DNA of 64,000 nt. Source: JBHELB01 sp041859045. GTDB taxonomy: Bacteria; Hydrogenedentota; Hydrogenedentia; Hydrogenedentales; SLHB01. The notes under the pieces were generated by a model. It did no database searches and was not told the DNA's origin. It worked only from the letters and a program-made list of their open reading frames with translations. Location: positions 186,001 to 250,000 of the forward strand of contig JBHELB010000027.1 of assembly GCA_041859045.1 (NCBI GenBank), in the 5' to 3' direction. Shown here in pieces: positions 25,732 to 34,024 of the stretch (position 1 is the first letter of the stretch; each line of letters starts with the position of its first letter). The translations under genes were made by a program, and so were the position numbers.

Positions 25732-26388
25732 ATGTCTATCTCACCCGTATCGCGTCCCGCCTATTCGCAAGAGACCCCTACCACAGGCAACCGCGTTCCC
25801 GCAGCCGTGGGTTTTAAGCAGAGTTCCAGGTCCTCATCGGGGCTTTTCCTTGTGATCTTCCTTCTCGGAGGGCTCCTTGTGGCGGGAACGGTGTGGGCGC
25901 TTTTCTTGCGCGACAGTGGGCAAGGCGCGCTCGCGGGCTCAGCCCGGGCGATGGCCGAAGCGTTGCGCCTGAATACGTGTTCGTCGTTGCCGTCGTTGTC
26001 CCGCAATGAGGCGGATCCGAAGCAGTTACTCGAACAACTGCGAACGGATCTGGCGAATGCCGGTGTGGCATGGGACAAGTCCCGGGGGGTCGCGTTTGGC
26101 GGCGTTCGTGCCCGTGTGGGGGAAGGCGAGGCGCTGACGGACTCCGTGGTGGGCGATCTCTATATCGATGCCGAAGGCAAAATCTGGCGCATCGAGGTCA
26201 CGATGCGTCGCACGGACGATCACGGATTCGTGTTGGCCGACGTGTGGAGCGGCAGTCCCCTCGAAGCGACGGCGGAGCAGGTCAAAGGGGACGCGGAACA
26301 GCGCTTCACGCAGTTCAAGCAAGATCAGCGTCAGGCCAATGGCGGCCCGGAAGTTCGACGGCCCAAGTTCACGTTTGTGACCCTGTAG
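25732..26388 (+). CDS. Single-TM protein with periplasmic domain, unknown function
   Basis: Unrecognised 218-aa protein. Seen: a Ser/Thr-rich N-terminal region of about 35 residues without obvious fold, one membrane helix (GLFLVIFLLGGLLVAGTVW, about 37-55), then a soluble domain with alternating helices and strands (VGDLYIDAEGKIWRIEVTM) ending in a charged tail. ATG follows GGAGGA at ideal spacing. No family motif is evident; topology suggests an N-in membrane anchor with an outside domain. It is followed by the M28-like gene after 46 nt and probably co-transcribed. Confidence 0.65.
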   Translation: MSISPVSRPAYSQETPTTGNRVPAAVGFKQSSRSSSGLFLVIFLLGGLLVAGTVWALFLRDSGQGALAGSARAMAEALRLNTCSSLPSLSRNEADPKQLLEQLRTDLANAGVAWDKSRGVAFGGVRARVGEGEALTDSVVGDLYIDAEGKIWRIEVTMRRTDDHGFVLADVWSGSPLEATAEQVKGDAEQRFTQFKQDQRQANGGPEVRRPKFTFVTL

Positions 26389-26434
26389 GGGCGCGCGCGG
26401 CCGAGTCGTCCCACGCCTGCGACAGGGAGGGAGA

Positions 26435-27589
26435 GTGGCAGCGTCTGACGTTCGACAGGACCTCGATTATCTCGCGGGCGTTCTCGAACACCGCGGCTCC
26501 AACACGGAAAATGAGCGGATCGCCGCGGAGTATTTGCGGCGACGGCTCGAAGCATGTTGCCCCGACGTCGAAATCGACGGGTTTCAGGCCCCGGACACCT
26601 ATATAAGCATCCTCGCGCTATACTACGGCGAATTCCTCTTTGTCATGCTCTTGGCGATGTGGTGGCCGATCATCGCGTTCGCCTATGGAACACTGGTCTT
26701 CATGGCTTATTTCGCCGAACTCAGCGGCTATCGCGTTGTCGGCCGGCTTCTTCCCCAAACGCTAAGTCAGAACGTGGTTGCCCGCTTGCTCGCCGTGCGG
26801 CCGCATCGCCTCTTTATCGTCACGGCGCACTATGATTCGCCACTGCGCGGCCCGTCGCATCATTTCCTCTCGTCGAGGCACTTCCGCCACTTCCACTTGG
26901 GGCTGGTGTGCTGCATGGCCGTTGTGCTGATTTCCTGCGTGATACAGGCGGCGGGACTTTACGCTGATCACGTGTATCGGCTCGATCTTGTGGCCGGCTG
27001 GAGCGCCACGCTCTTGCTAACGAGCACCGCTCTTTGGATGGGGTATGGCGAATGGCGCGCGGGCTATGCCGATGGGGCGCAGGAAGGCGCAGGAAGCGCC
27101 GCAACGTTGCTCGAACTGGCGCGGAGATTCGCGGAACGCCCACTTATTAACGCCGACCTTTGGTTGGTGGCCACGGGAAGTAAAGAAGGCGGCCTCAACG
27201 GCATACGTCACTTTCTTGATGAGCACGACCTGGACCGCCACGAGACTTTTTTTCTCAATCTCGACGAGATAAGCGGAGAAACGCTCGCGTACGTCACGCG
27301 GGAAGGTCTGTTGCATCGCTTTCAATCCTCGCGCATGATGCTTGAGATCGCGGCGGCGCATGCCTCGCGTTTTGACGCAGTTCCTATCGAACAGGGCGGA
27401 TTGCCTGGCGATGCCCTCGTGCCGCTGGCGCGTGGGTACGACACCTTGACGCTCACCCGCGCGATGCCCTCTTCGGAAAGCAGTCCCTCTAATGTCGCCG
27501 TCGTTGAAAAAACGGCTGCGTTTGCCGAGGATATTCTTCGAGGTCTCGAGCAGCGCTCTGTGAAAACACTCTCCCCTGGAGCGTCTTAG
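26435..27589 (+). CDS. M28-like membrane peptidase, active site altered
   Basis: 384-aa protein resembling M28 aminopeptidases but inserted in the membrane. Seen: an early M28-type helix (GVLEHRGSNTENERIAAEYL), the metal motif TAHYDSP near residue 130, four to five hydrophobic segments, then GAQEGAGSAATLLELAR where M28 enzymes have GAxDNASG, and ATGSKEGGLNGIRHF where the usual acidic pair is replaced by Lys-Glu, and FFLNLDEISG. The changes at the bridging-metal and general-base positions suggest reduced or changed catalysis, or a pseudo-enzyme. GTG start. Related membrane M28 proteins process peptides, but function here is uncertain. Confidence 0.6.
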   Translation: MAASDVRQDLDYLAGVLEHRGSNTENERIAAEYLRRRLEACCPDVEIDGFQAPDTYISILALYYGEFLFVMLLAMWWPIIAFAYGTLVFMAYFAELSGYRVVGRLLPQTLSQNVVARLLAVRPHRLFIVTAHYDSPLRGPSHHFLSSRHFRHFHLGLVCCMAVVLISCVIQAAGLYADHVYRLDLVAGWSATLLLTSTALWMGYGEWRAGYADGAQEGAGSAATLLELARRFAERPLINADLWLVATGSKEGGLNGIRHFLDEHDLDRHETFFLNLDEISGETLAYVTREGLLHRFQSSRMMLEIAAAHASRFDAVPIEQGGLPGDALVPLARGYDTLTLTRAMPSSESSPSNVAVVEKTAAFAEDILRGLEQRSVKTLSPGAS

Positions 27590-27629
27590 GAAGAAGCGCC
27601 ACGCCATCTGTAAACCGCGCCAAACAACG

Positions 27630-28445
27630 TTAGAGAGGCTCAATTCCCAAATAGGCAAGGCTGGCCTCGGCGTGGCCGTTGGTTTCGAGGGTGTACGTAA
27701 GGGAGGGGGACGCGGCCTTTAGCGCGGCAATCGCCTTGTCCAATTCAAGCTGACCTTGGCCAAGGCCCAGATGCTCGTCGAATTCTCCTTGGTTATCGTT
27801 CATGTGCACGTGGCGTAACCAGGGGCCGAGCGCGGCCACCCACTCCACCGACGAAAGCGCCGAATGCAACGCGACATGAGCAATATCCAGGCACAGCCCG
27901 AACCGCGGGGAATCAATCGTCTGCGCCAAGCGCCGCAGCGGCTCGGGCCGGTCGTCGAACATGTTCTCGACGTAGATGTTCAGCCCCCTGCGTTCGGCCT
28001 CTTCCAGGACGTCCGGCCAAAATTTCATGCTGTAGGTATGGTAAATCTCCGAGTACTCGGGGATTTTGACCATAACGTTGTATTGGCTGTGGAAAATGAC
28101 ATAAGACGCGCCCAGCGCCTGCGCGATGTCGAACGATTCAAAGTACCGTCGACGCGCCAGCGCGCGCACTTCGGAATCGGGGCTGCAATGGATGACGTCC
28201 ATAAAGGGGCCGTGGCAGCCAATACGCGGCACGCGCCCTTGGATACGCCGCGTCATGGCGTCGAGTGCGGGGCCGTGCGGGTCTTCCAGCAAGGGCGGCA
28301 TGGAAAAGCTCTGAATCTCCACCCCTACGCCATAGCGGACCGCGCAGGCGACTTCTTCGTCGGGATGGGCGTTGACCACCACCAGCAGTGCGTCGCGCGG
28401 CAACAAGGCGGGCGTCTCAAGGGGCGGTTGGCTGCTGTTCGCCAT
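27630..28445 (-). CDS. AP2Ec-type sugar isomerase/epimerase
   Basis: 271-aa TIM-barrel isomerase-like protein, the third such gene in this window. Seen: GVGVEIQSFSMPPLLED, GCHGPFMDV, YVIFHSQYNV, IYVENMFDD, GLCLDIAHVAL, HVHMNDNQGEFDEH and TLETNGHAE, which carry the usual metal-ligand order. ATG at 28445 is chosen since it gives a barrel of normal length; the longer frame upstream is low-complexity arginine-rich antisense text inside mltG. Its start overlaps the mltG 3' end by 29 nt, so it is probably translated by coupling. Confidence 0.82.
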   Translation of the reverse strand: MANSSQPPLETPALLPRDALLVVVNAHPDEEVACAVRYGVGVEIQSFSMPPLLEDPHGPALDAMTRRIQGRVPRIGCHGPFMDVIHCSPDSEVRALARRRYFESFDIAQALGASYVIFHSQYNVMVKIPEYSEIYHTYSMKFWPDVLEEAERRGLNIYVENMFDDRPEPLRRLAQTIDSPRFGLCLDIAHVALHSALSSVEWVAALGPWLRHVHMNDNQGEFDEHLGLGQGQLELDKAIAALKAASPSLTYTLETNGHAEASLAYLGIEPL

Positions 28446-29538
28446 TCTGCGTTTGCTCCCGTTGCTGTCGTCGCTGCACGGCAATCTCTTTTCGGAAACG
28501 CGCCACCGCGCGCTGATGTTCCGCCAAGCTCGCGCTGAACGTATGCGTGTGGCCGTCCGCGTTCGACACAAAATACAAATAATCCACCTTTGCCGGAGCA
28601 AGCGCCGCAGCCAACGAGGCCTTGCCCGGACTCGCGATCGGTCCCGGCGGCAGGCCGGGATGCTTATAGGTATTATACGGGGAATCCGCTTCCTTGTCGC
28701 GGTCGAGTAAGCGCTGGCCGTACTTGCCTGTCGCATATTGCAGTGTCGCGTCGATATCCAGGGTCATCTTCTTGGCGATGCGGTTATACAGCACCGCGGC
28801 AATGACTGGCCGTTCCTCGTCCGTTTTCGCCTCTTCTTCCACCAACGACGCCACGGTGACCACTTCGAGCATGCCGCGTTCGGGCTTCTGTGGGTAGACC
28901 TCCAGGAGCGCCGCGTAGGTCTTCAGAAACTGGTCAAGCATCCGCTCGACCACCTCGCGCTCCGCCGGCGGTTTGTCGAAAAAATAGGTGTCGGGCATCA
29001 AGAAACCTTCCAGCGATTTCACCGAAAGGCCCGTCTTCGCGATCAGGGCCGGGTCCGAGGCGGCATCCAGAAACGCCTGCGGATTCCTGAACAGGCGCGA
29101 CGCCTGCGCCACGCTCAGGCCCTCCGGTACGGTCACCCGATTTTCCGGGGGTACTTCGGCGGGGATTCCCACACCAGGACCTTTCTCGAGAAGCTCCAGA
29201 ATTTCCCGCGCGGTCAACCCGGAAGGAATCATGTACGCCCCGGCTTGGATCGGTTTGTGGGCGGGGGCGAGCCGCGCGGCGGCCCTGAAGAAAAGGGGAT
29301 GTTCAATTAGGCGTTGTTGAGTGAGAAGTTCGGCGATCTGCGCACCACTGGCGCCCTCGGGAATCACGAGGCGTACCGGCGTCCCCGGGCTGCCCGTGCC
29401 CATCACGTGGTCGTAGAGCAACGCGCCACCAAGACCTGCCGCCGCCAGGCCGAGCACGACAATTGCCGTAAGTGCGAAAAGACAACCAAGCCAGCGCCGC
29501 CGGGGTTTCTGTTCGGAGGAGGCTGCCGCGGGGTCCAT
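28417..29538 (-). CDS. mltG: Endolytic murein transglycosylase
   Basis: Inner-membrane transglycosylase that cleaves nascent peptidoglycan to end glycan strands (YceG/MltG). Seen: N-terminal membrane helix (CLFALTAIVVLGLAAAGLGG, about 19-38), a LysM-like region, and the YceG catalytic domain with VTVASLVEEEAKTDEERP containing the catalytic Glu, plus DIDATLQYA and SPYNTYKHPGLPPGPI. 373 aa. ATG preceded by AGGAAA. ruvX lies 11 nt upstream in the same operon, as in many bacteria. Confidence 0.95.
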   Translation of the reverse strand: MDPAAASSEQKPRRRWLGCLFALTAIVVLGLAAAGLGGALLYDHVMGTGSPGTPVRLVIPEGASGAQIAELLTQQRLIEHPLFFRAAARLAPAHKPIQAGAYMIPSGLTAREILELLEKGPGVGIPAEVPPENRVTVPEGLSVAQASRLFRNPQAFLDAASDPALIAKTGLSVKSLEGFLMPDTYFFDKPPAEREVVERMLDQFLKTYAALLEVYPQKPERGMLEVVTVASLVEEEAKTDEERPVIAAVLYNRIAKKMTLDIDATLQYATGKYGQRLLDRDKEADSPYNTYKHPGLPPGPIASPGKASLAAALAPAKVDYLYFVSNADGHTHTFSASLAEHQRAVARFRKEIAVQRRQQREQTQNGEQQPTAP

Positions 29539-29549
29539 CGCTGCTTTTC

Positions 29550-29999
29550 CTACTGCGTGCGCTGGCGCGCGGCCCGATCGAGGTACGTCTGGAGGATCTG
29601 CTGCGCCGCGACCTTGTCGACGACGCCTTTGCGATCTTTGCGGCGCATGTTGGATGCGATCAGAGAGCGTTCGGCGATCGCAGTGGTAAAGCGCTCATCC
29701 TGCAGCGCAATATCAATGCCCAGCGCAGGACGGAGCAATTCCACGAAAGCTTCCACCTTGAGCGCCTGCGGACCGCGCTCGCCGTTTTGGTTCAGCGGTA
29801 GACCCACCACCGCGCGCACGACGCCTTGGTCTTTCACAAATTGCGCCAGTGCCGTGAGGTCTTTCTCGTCGTTCGTACGCGTGAGCACGCTGTGCGGTTG
29901 GGCGATGATTCCCAGGGGATCGCTCAGCGCGATACCGATGCGGACATCGCCCACATCGAGCGCCATCGTGCGTCCTTCGAGCCCCACGGGTTCCTCCAT
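29550..29999 (-). CDS. ruvX: RuvX/YqgF putative Holliday junction resolvase
   Basis: 149-aa RNase-H-fold protein of the YqgF family, linked to rRNA 5'-processing or Holliday junction resolution. Seen: MALDVGDVRIGIALSD, VGLPLNQNGE, and DERFTTAIAER, with the C-terminal DKVAAQQILQTYL. The ATG at 29999 keeps the first beta strand; an alternative ATG at 29966, 11 codons later, has a better AAGGA site but would trim that strand. It is in one operon with mltG and lies 60 nt after the DEAD-box helicase gene. Confidence 0.92.
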   Translation of the reverse strand: MEEPVGLEGRTMALDVGDVRIGIALSDPLGIIAQPHSVLTRTNDEKDLTALAQFVKDQGVVRAVVGLPLNQNGERGPQALKVEAFVELLRPALGIDIALQDERFTTAIAERSLIASNMRRKDRKGVVDKVAAQQILQTYLDRAARQRTQ

Positions 30000-30059
30000 C
30001 GACCGTTGCGGATACCCCGGCCCCCGCGCAGTGCGCGAGAACCGGGGCATACCTAAGTT

Positions 30060-31271
30060 CTACCGTCGGCGCAACAGCGAGCGGCCCGGACGGCGGCGGC
30101 GCGGGGAGTTCGAAATGTCGTTTTCTTCCTTATAAAGCGACATCACCGGCACTGCGCCTTCCCACTCGTGCCGCGGGAGGTTACGTCCCAAAGCGCGTTC
30201 AATCGTCCCCAGCGCCATGCACTCTTCCGGGCTCACAAACGTGAGGGCATCGCCCTCCGCGCTGGCGCGCGCCGTGCGGCCGATGCGGTGGATGTAGTCT
30301 TCCGACGTCGCCGGGACATCGTAGTTGACCACATGCGTCACGCCCTTGACGTCTAAGCCGCGCGCGGCAATATCCGTCGCCAACAGGATGCGATAGCGGC
30401 CCTGACGGAAACCGTCGATGGCCTGCTGTCGCTGTCCCTGCGAGCGGCCGCCGTGAATGGCCTGGACCTTGAGGCCGCGAGCGTGCAGTGCACGCGCAAC
30501 GCGGTCCGTGCGGTGCTTCGTCCGCAGAAAGACCAGGGCCGAACGCACGCTCGGGTCATCAAGCAACTGGGTCAGCAGATCGAGTTTCTGGGTCTGCACG
30601 ACGGTGTAGACGCCCTGTCGCACCGATTCTGTCGGCTTGGCCACGGGGCCCGACTCGACGCGCACCGGATCCTGCTGCATGCTCGAAGCGAGCTGCTCGA
30701 TCTCGCGCGGAAACGTCGCGGAAAACATCATCGTCTGCCGTTCACGCGGCATCGAGCGCAGAATGCGGCGGATGTCCGGCATGAAACCCATGTCGAGCAT
30801 GCGATCCGCCTCATCCAGCACGAGGATCGAAAGCTGATCGAAGCGCACGTTACCGCGCTCCATGTGGTCAAGCAAACGCCCCGGCGTGGCCACGACGATG
30901 GAGCAGCCCCGGCGCAAGGTCTGCGTCTGCCGGTCCATGCCTACGCCGCCGTAGATACAGGCCGTGCGAAGTCCGGCGGCTTTCGCCAGCGGATCCACCA
31001 CGGAGTGCACCTGGTGCGCCAACTCACGCGTCGGCGTCAACACCAACATCGCGTTACGCGGCGCGCGGTTCGGCAGATCGGCCAGACGCGTCAGCGCGGG
31101 CAGCGCAAACGCCAAGGTCTTGCCCGTACCGGTCTGGGCGATGGCCACCAAGTCGCGCCCTTCGAGGGCGGGGGGAACGGCGGCGGCCTGGATCGGTGTC
31201 GGTTCGGTGATCTCCTGCGCTTTCAGCAACTGGAGAAAGCGTGGGGTGATCTGGAGTTCGTCAAAAGTCAT
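30060..31271 (-). CDS. DEAD-box RNA helicase
   Basis: 403-aa ATP-dependent RNA helicase of the RhlE/DeaD type. Seen: Q motif region FDELQITPRFLQLLKAQEI, motif I AQTGTGKT, Ia PTREL, motif II VLDEADRM, III SATF, V ARGLDVKGV and VI HRIGRTARA. After the two RecA domains only a short basic tail (RRRRPGRSLLRRR) remains, so no accessory domain. ATG at 31271 follows AAGGAA. A promoter lies about 160 nt upstream, giving a long leader as is common for cold-induced helicases. Confidence 0.93.
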   Translation of the reverse strand: MTFDELQITPRFLQLLKAQEITEPTPIQAAAVPPALEGRDLVAIAQTGTGKTLAFALPALTRLADLPNRAPRNAMLVLTPTRELAHQVHSVVDPLAKAAGLRTACIYGGVGMDRQTQTLRRGCSIVVATPGRLLDHMERGNVRFDQLSILVLDEADRMLDMGFMPDIRRILRSMPRERQTMMFSATFPREIEQLASSMQQDPVRVESGPVAKPTESVRQGVYTVVQTQKLDLLTQLLDDPSVRSALVFLRTKHRTDRVARALHARGLKVQAIHGGRSQGQRQQAIDGFRQGRYRILLATDIAARGLDVKGVTHVVNYDVPATSEDYIHRIGRTARASAEGDALTFVSPEECMALGTIERALGRNLPRHEWEGAVPVMSLYKEENDISNSPRRRRPGRSLLRRR

Positions 31272-31434
31272 TCGATATTCCTTTTGCCGCAGCGGACAGA
31301 CCGGTAGCGGCGTTGTCTGCTTGCTCAAGGATACGAGAGAAGGAGGTCTTAGGGAGAAATCCCCGCCTCGCGGGTGAGCACGGCGGCAGGCGTCTTGACG
31401 CCCGCTCGCACAGAGCAGAAGGTTAAGTGACAGA

Positions 31435-31464
31435 ACTGTACGCGAAACCCCAAGGGAATGTCAA
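31435..31464 (-). promoter_or_regulatory. Sigma70-type promoter of the helicase gene, long leader
   Basis: Minus strand: TTGACA (31459-31464), 18-nt spacer, TACAGT (31435-31440). Start near 31428 leaves a leader of about 157 nt. A perfect 6-bp hairpin (GGCGTC-TT-GACGCC) lies in the leader at about 31390-31403. Confidence 0.6.
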
Positions 31465-31529
31465 GTAATTTTATCTGACGGCAAATATTCGCTGGTGTTG
31501 ACGACCGCGGACATAAAGACGTAAGTCTT

Positions 31530-32369
31530 CTAGCTCTCCGTTACCGCGAGAAGATCGCGCAGTAAGTCGCGGCATTGGCGGACGTTGTCGGTTTCCTCAA
31601 TCTGCTCGTAGGCGCTAATGAGGTTGTGCAGCACCCGCGCGATGATGGCCGGCGGTTCGGCAACCTCCGTGAGCAGATGTAAATGGTGAGGCGCCAGGGT
31701 CGAGCGCAATTGCGCGGTTTCGCGAGCCGACAACACACGGCCTCCGTTGAAGCAGTCAAACAGGGCGTCTGTGCCCGCGACTTGGGCGCGCGCCAGGAAA
31801 TGACCGGGCACGTTGCATCCGGTAACGGTGAGGCCCACGCGGCGGCCGACGAGGATGAACACACAGGCCAGACTGATCGGCAATCCCTTGCGCGATTGGA
31901 GCACATGAAGCAGGTTGCTGTTCATGGGGTGGTTGTAATCGTCGATGTTCCCCTGGAATTTCTTCCCAATGAACAGAAAACGGCTGAGCGATACGGGGTC
32001 GATGCTGCGCCCGGAGGTGAAAAACTCCTCGGCGAGTTCGTCCAGCAATTCCGCCAACGCCACCGGCGGCTTCCAAGCGTACTGAAATTCCGCCAGAAGC
32101 TGGAACGCCGCCTCGAGCTGTTCGCCAGGGGTTTCAAGGAATGGCCACCGCAACCAGGCCTGACGCCGGGTCTCGGCGTCCCGCTGATTGGTGAGCAGCC
32201 CACGCAGTAGCGCCCGTTGCCGCGTTGTCATGCCGTCCTCGACGTCCGCCAATACGTCTTCGAGGTCCGGGCCAAGTGACAGCAGGTCGCGCACGACCAA
32301 CTCGCGCACGGAGGGCGAATCGTCCTCGAGTAATTTGAGAAGATAGGGTAACTGGTTTCGGTCTAGCAT
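31530..32369 (-). CDS. SirB1-family transglutaminase-like protein
   Basis: 279-aa protein with a SirB1/transglutaminase-like domain. Seen: N-terminal helical repeats (LLKLLEDDSPSVRELVVRDL) then the SirB1 signature DYNHPMNSNLLHVLQSRKG, GLPISLACVFILVGRRVGL and PGHFLARAQV, and a C-terminal helix. Members are reported near cell-wall and translation genes; activity is not established. ATG at 32369 with AGGA just upstream is favoured over a GTG at 32417 that lacks a ribosome site. Confidence 0.85.
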   Translation of the reverse strand: MLDRNQLPYLLKLLEDDSPSVRELVVRDLLSLGPDLEDVLADVEDGMTTRQRALLRGLLTNQRDAETRRQAWLRWPFLETPGEQLEAAFQLLAEFQYAWKPPVALAELLDELAEEFFTSGRSIDPVSLSRFLFIGKKFQGNIDDYNHPMNSNLLHVLQSRKGLPISLACVFILVGRRVGLTVTGCNVPGHFLARAQVAGTDALFDCFNGGRVLSARETAQLRSTLAPHHLHLLTEVAEPPAIIARVLHNLISAYEQIEETDNVRQCRDLLRDLLAVTES

Positions 32370-32483
32370 GCTGTCCTGTCCTGCGGCGGCCCGCTCGTAT
32401 TCCCTCTTATTGTCCACAGAATTGCAGCAGCCGTCAAACCCGTTGAAGCGCCCGCGCTACGAGGGGGCGTCATCCGGCCAAGT

Positions 32484-33536
32484 TTACAGGGCAGAACGAC
32501 TCGGCGCGCTGATGAATTCGAGTGCGGTGTCTACGACCCAATCCGGCGAAATCCCCGTCATGCATCGGTGATCGGTCGTGCAGATTGGCTTTTGGCAGGG
32601 CCCGCAATCGACGGCGATGCGCAGCACGGCCCCTTTTTCATAAGGGCCGTCCGAGTACCGCGGCGAGGTGGATCCCATCACCGTCACCGTCGGCACGCCG
32701 AACGCCACGGCGATATGGCGCGTGCCGGAGTCGTTGCAGACAAGCAGATCAAGCTGCGACACGATGGCCTTGAGCAAAGCGATGCCGCTCTTGGGGGCGC
32801 GGTCTGGGACGATGAGCGGGCTCTTGGCCGCACGCAGCACGGCGTCGCGGGTTTCTTCCTCGCCCGGCCCCGTGAGCAGCACGCAACGCGCCTGCGCTCG
32901 CGCGGCGAGTTGATCCGCAACCGAGGCGAACCCCTCAGGCATCCAGCGCTTGCTCGGACCAAAGGCGGCGCCGGGCGCGATGCCGACGAACGGACCGCCT
33001 CCATTCCACTTCGCCCGTACCCACGCCACCGCCTCCGCGTCGGCATGCAATTCCAGGCCCGCCCCGTCGTCTTCTCCGCCAAGAGCGCGCACAAGATTGA
33101 GGTATTCGTGCCCCATATAGATCGGCGTGACGCGGCCGTGCTCGAGATGTGGAAACACGCAATCGGTCAACAACGCGGACCGTTGCCCCCGCGCATAGCC
33201 CGCCACGCGCCGCGCCCCCAGCGCGCGGGCCATTAGCGCGGCGCGCAACGAATGCGGAAACAACACCGCAAGGTCGGGACGTTGAAGCCCCAGGCGCTTT
33301 CTCAACCCCCGAAAACCGACCGCGCCCAAACGCGCGGGCAGCACGGCGCAGCGGTCAAGAAAGGACAATCCCTCAAGCAGTTCGCAGACCGAACGCCGCC
33401 CGATAACATCCAGTTCGGCCTCAGGAAAACGATGACGCAGCGCGCGCAGCGCAGGGGTGCACATCGCCGCATCGCCCAGCCAATTGGGCGCGAAGGCGGC
33501 GATACGGCGCACGTTTTTTAGAAAAGGGATAGGCAC
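32484..33536 (-). CDS. Glycosyltransferase family 9 (heptosyltransferase-like)
   Basis: 350-aa LPS heptosyltransferase-type GT9 enzyme, transferring heptose in inner-core assembly. Seen: N-terminal NWLGDAAMCTPALRALR, VLFPHSLRAALMA, GIAPGAAFGPSKRWM, LLVCNDSGTRHIAVAFG and TVTVMGSTSPRYSDGP, all GT9 hallmarks. GTG start with AAGGA 8 nt upstream. Most like WaaF, but acceptor specificity cannot be read. It follows the small membrane protein gene by 3 nt. Confidence 0.85.
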   Translation of the reverse strand: MPIPFLKNVRRIAAFAPNWLGDAAMCTPALRALRHRFPEAELDVIGRRSVCELLEGLSFLDRCAVLPARLGAVGFRGLRKRLGLQRPDLAVLFPHSLRAALMARALGARRVAGYARGQRSALLTDCVFPHLEHGRVTPIYMGHEYLNLVRALGGEDDGAGLELHADAEAVAWVRAKWNGGGPFVGIAPGAAFGPSKRWMPEGFASVADQLAARAQARCVLLTGPGEEETRDAVLRAAKSPLIVPDRAPKSGIALLKAIVSQLDLLVCNDSGTRHIAVAFGVPTVTVMGSTSPRYSDGPYEKGAVLRIAVDCGPCQKPICTTDHRCMTGISPDWVVDTALEFISAPSRSAL

Positions 33537-33539
33537 GCA

Positions 33540-33905
33540 TCAGTCCTTCTCTTGCCGGTCGCGAACGCGACGGCCGAGGTTTTCGGCAAACTCCGCGTCA
33601 CCCAACGTGTCTCGATAGAGACGGCGCTGTTCTCGCAGATGGCCTCGAATAATCTCAAAAGCGTCAAGGAGTGCACGCACGATGACCGCAAAAAAGAAAA
33701 CGAAGTACAGCACCAGAAAGAATGCGAATCGCCGTGGATCGCTCCGGGCATCGAGCAACGGCGCGCCCAACAGCAAGACGGCAATGATGGCGAAGAGGAG
33801 GTAAAAACTCACCGGACGCGAGCGGCGAATCTCCGCGGAGACCGTGCGGACATGGTCCCACAGTGTCTTGCAGGGCGCGGGATCGCCGGACGGCTCAGTG
33901 TGCAT
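33540..33905 (-). CDS. Small two-TM membrane protein, unknown
   Basis: Unrecognised 121-aa protein. Seen: two hydrophobic helices (FYLLFAIIAVLLLGAPLLDA and FAFFLVLYFVFFFAVIVRALL) and a charged C-terminal tail (REQRRLYRDTLGDAEF). ATG at 33905 has a GAGGAG site; a longer frame to 33938 adds eleven residues without one. It is co-transcribed with the GT9 gene (3 nt apart). A TATACT -10-like site with a weak -35 lies at 33940-33968, immediately after the neighbouring pilin terminator. Confidence 0.7.
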   Translation of the reverse strand: MHTEPSGDPAPCKTLWDHVRTVSAEIRRSRPVSFYLLFAIIAVLLLGAPLLDARSDPRRFAFFLVLYFVFFFAVIVRALLDAFEIIRGHLREQRRLYRDTLGDAEFAENLGRRVRDRQEKD

Positions 33906-33967
33906 GGCTCCTCGAATTCCTGGTGTACTGCTCACCAACAGTATAACACCCGGCTTGCCATCAATGA

Positions 33968-34001
33968 AGAAGGCCTGCCTTCCGAAGAAGGCAGGCCTTC
34001 T
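33968..34001 (-). terminator. Perfect-stem terminator after the large pilin-like gene
   Basis: A 15-bp perfect stem (33968-33982 and 33987-34001) closes on CGAA, read as TTCG on the minus strand. It begins 24 nt after the stop codon of the pilin-like gene; the following TTCATTGATGG is only mildly T-rich. Confidence 0.75.
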
Positions 34002-34024
34002 GAACGCGTCAGCAAGCAGCGAGA

